Assembly (NCBI GenBank): GCA_017561205.1
Contig: JAFZDL010000027.1
Coordinates: forward strand, 1-38,101
Direction: 5' to 3'
Length of the DNA: 38,101 bases
Source of the DNA: Oscillospiraceae bacterium
GTDB taxonomy: Bacteria; Bacillota; Clostridia; Oscillospirales; Oscillospiraceae
Below are positions 37,833 to 38,101 of the stretch, piece after piece. Position numbers and translations under genes: made by a program. The notes under the pieces were generated by a model, which searched no databases, was not told where the DNA came from, and worked only from the letters and a program-made list of their open reading frames with translations. Numbering within the stretch: position 1 is the first letter of the stretch; every line of letters starts with the position of its first letter.

Positions 37833-38101
37833 ATGGCAATCGTATTTGACGAAAACGGCAAGTATGTGGACGAGAAGGGCCTGGTAAAGCTGGACCCCAC
37901 CAAGTTCGCTGACTGGCAGATCGCAGAAGAGGCTGAAAAGACTCTGCCTTCTGTTGACTACTTCCGTGAGAAGCTGGGCCTGCTGGAAGATGAAATCATC
38001 CCCTACGGCAAGACCCCCAAGATCGACTTCATCAAGGTTATGAACCGTCTGAAGGATAAGCCCGACGGCAAGTTCATCGAAGTTACCGCTGTTACCCCCA
38101 C
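37833..38101 (+). CDS. fhs: Formate-tetrahydrofolate ligase, 5' part
   Basis: First 89 codons of an ATP-dependent enzyme making 10-formyl-THF. The block YGKTPKIDFIKVMNRL followed by KDKPDGKFIEVTAVTPT is diagnostic and leads to the P-loop beyond the window edge. The about 40-residue N-terminal lead is longer than the usual start. ATG follows AGGAGG. Cut by the window end. Confidence 0.9.
   Translation, partial: MAIVFDENGKYVDEKGLVKLDPTKFADWQIAEEAEKTLPSVDYFREKLGLLEDEIIPYGKTPKIDFIKVMNRLKDKPDGKFIEVTAVTP

Overview
The window looks like chromosomal DNA of a gut-type, low-to-mid GC Firmicute of class Clostridia, most likely order Oscillospirales. This is inferred from the sporulation genes (spoIVB, yabP, yabQ, a Spo0A-like protein), the zinc-type S18, the DUF421/DUF4363 pair, the style of the intergenic repeats and the strong AGGAGG ribosome-binding sites. 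Most core genes have GC-rich third codon positions; one block (about 18.1-27.1 kb) is clearly more AT-rich.

Layout. 1-3.1 kb: end of a leucine-type dehydrogenase, an amidohydrolase, and the rpsF-ssb-rpsR operon on the minus strand. 3.1-8.5 kb: a DUF421/DUF4363 pair, a ParB/Noc protein, an alanyl-tRNA editing protein, a small P-loop protein, dapA and a ruined dapB. 8.5-14.5 kb: envelope genes (GT-C-like membrane protein, MdoB-like phosphoglycerol transferase, small membrane proteins), a Spo0A paralogue with a dead receiver domain, tRNA-Val(GAC) with extra copies of its 3' end, a PsiE-like protein and a pair of tiny XRE regulators. 14.7-17.8 kb: a large cytoplasmic glycosidase-like protein, a HIT protein and a small unknown protein. 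17.96-27.1 kb: an 8,994-bp integrative element inserted in spoIVB. 27-38.1 kb: spoIVB, an Fe-S operon (nifS, a four-helix-bundle gene, nifU, an Rrf2 regulator, rpe), tatD, a phosphopantetheinyl transferase, the yabP-yabQ-divIC-yabR cluster, an SDR, rpiB, a LysR regulator, a trigger-factor-like chaperone and the start of fhs.

The main discovery is the element. A large serine recombinase appears to have inserted it into spoIVB exactly at the codons for the active-site GMSGSP motif. The original 3' end of spoIVB survives as an orphan fragment at 17961-18083. The working spoIVB carries a replacement 3' end supplied by the element (34 of 38 residues identical but with divergent codons), so the protein, including its catalytic serine, is rebuilt across the junction. 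The cargo is a 1,088-residue surface protein (beta-helix, long coiled coil, collagen-like modules, C-terminal membrane anchor), a small cysteine-rich protein, an AgrC/AgrA-like two-component system and an autoregulated Fic protein. Upstream of the surface-protein operon lie two 17-bp direct repeats with a 21-bp period beside a promoter lacking a good -35, which is how LytTR regulators usually bind. The element therefore looks like a self-contained, signal-controlled adhesin island.

The rest of the window is rich in small mobile or structured DNA: seven copies of one palindromic intergenic repeat, two copies of a second structured repeat with a compensatory base-pair change, and a four-helix-bundle gene framed by a perfect 28-bp inverted repeat between nifS and nifU.
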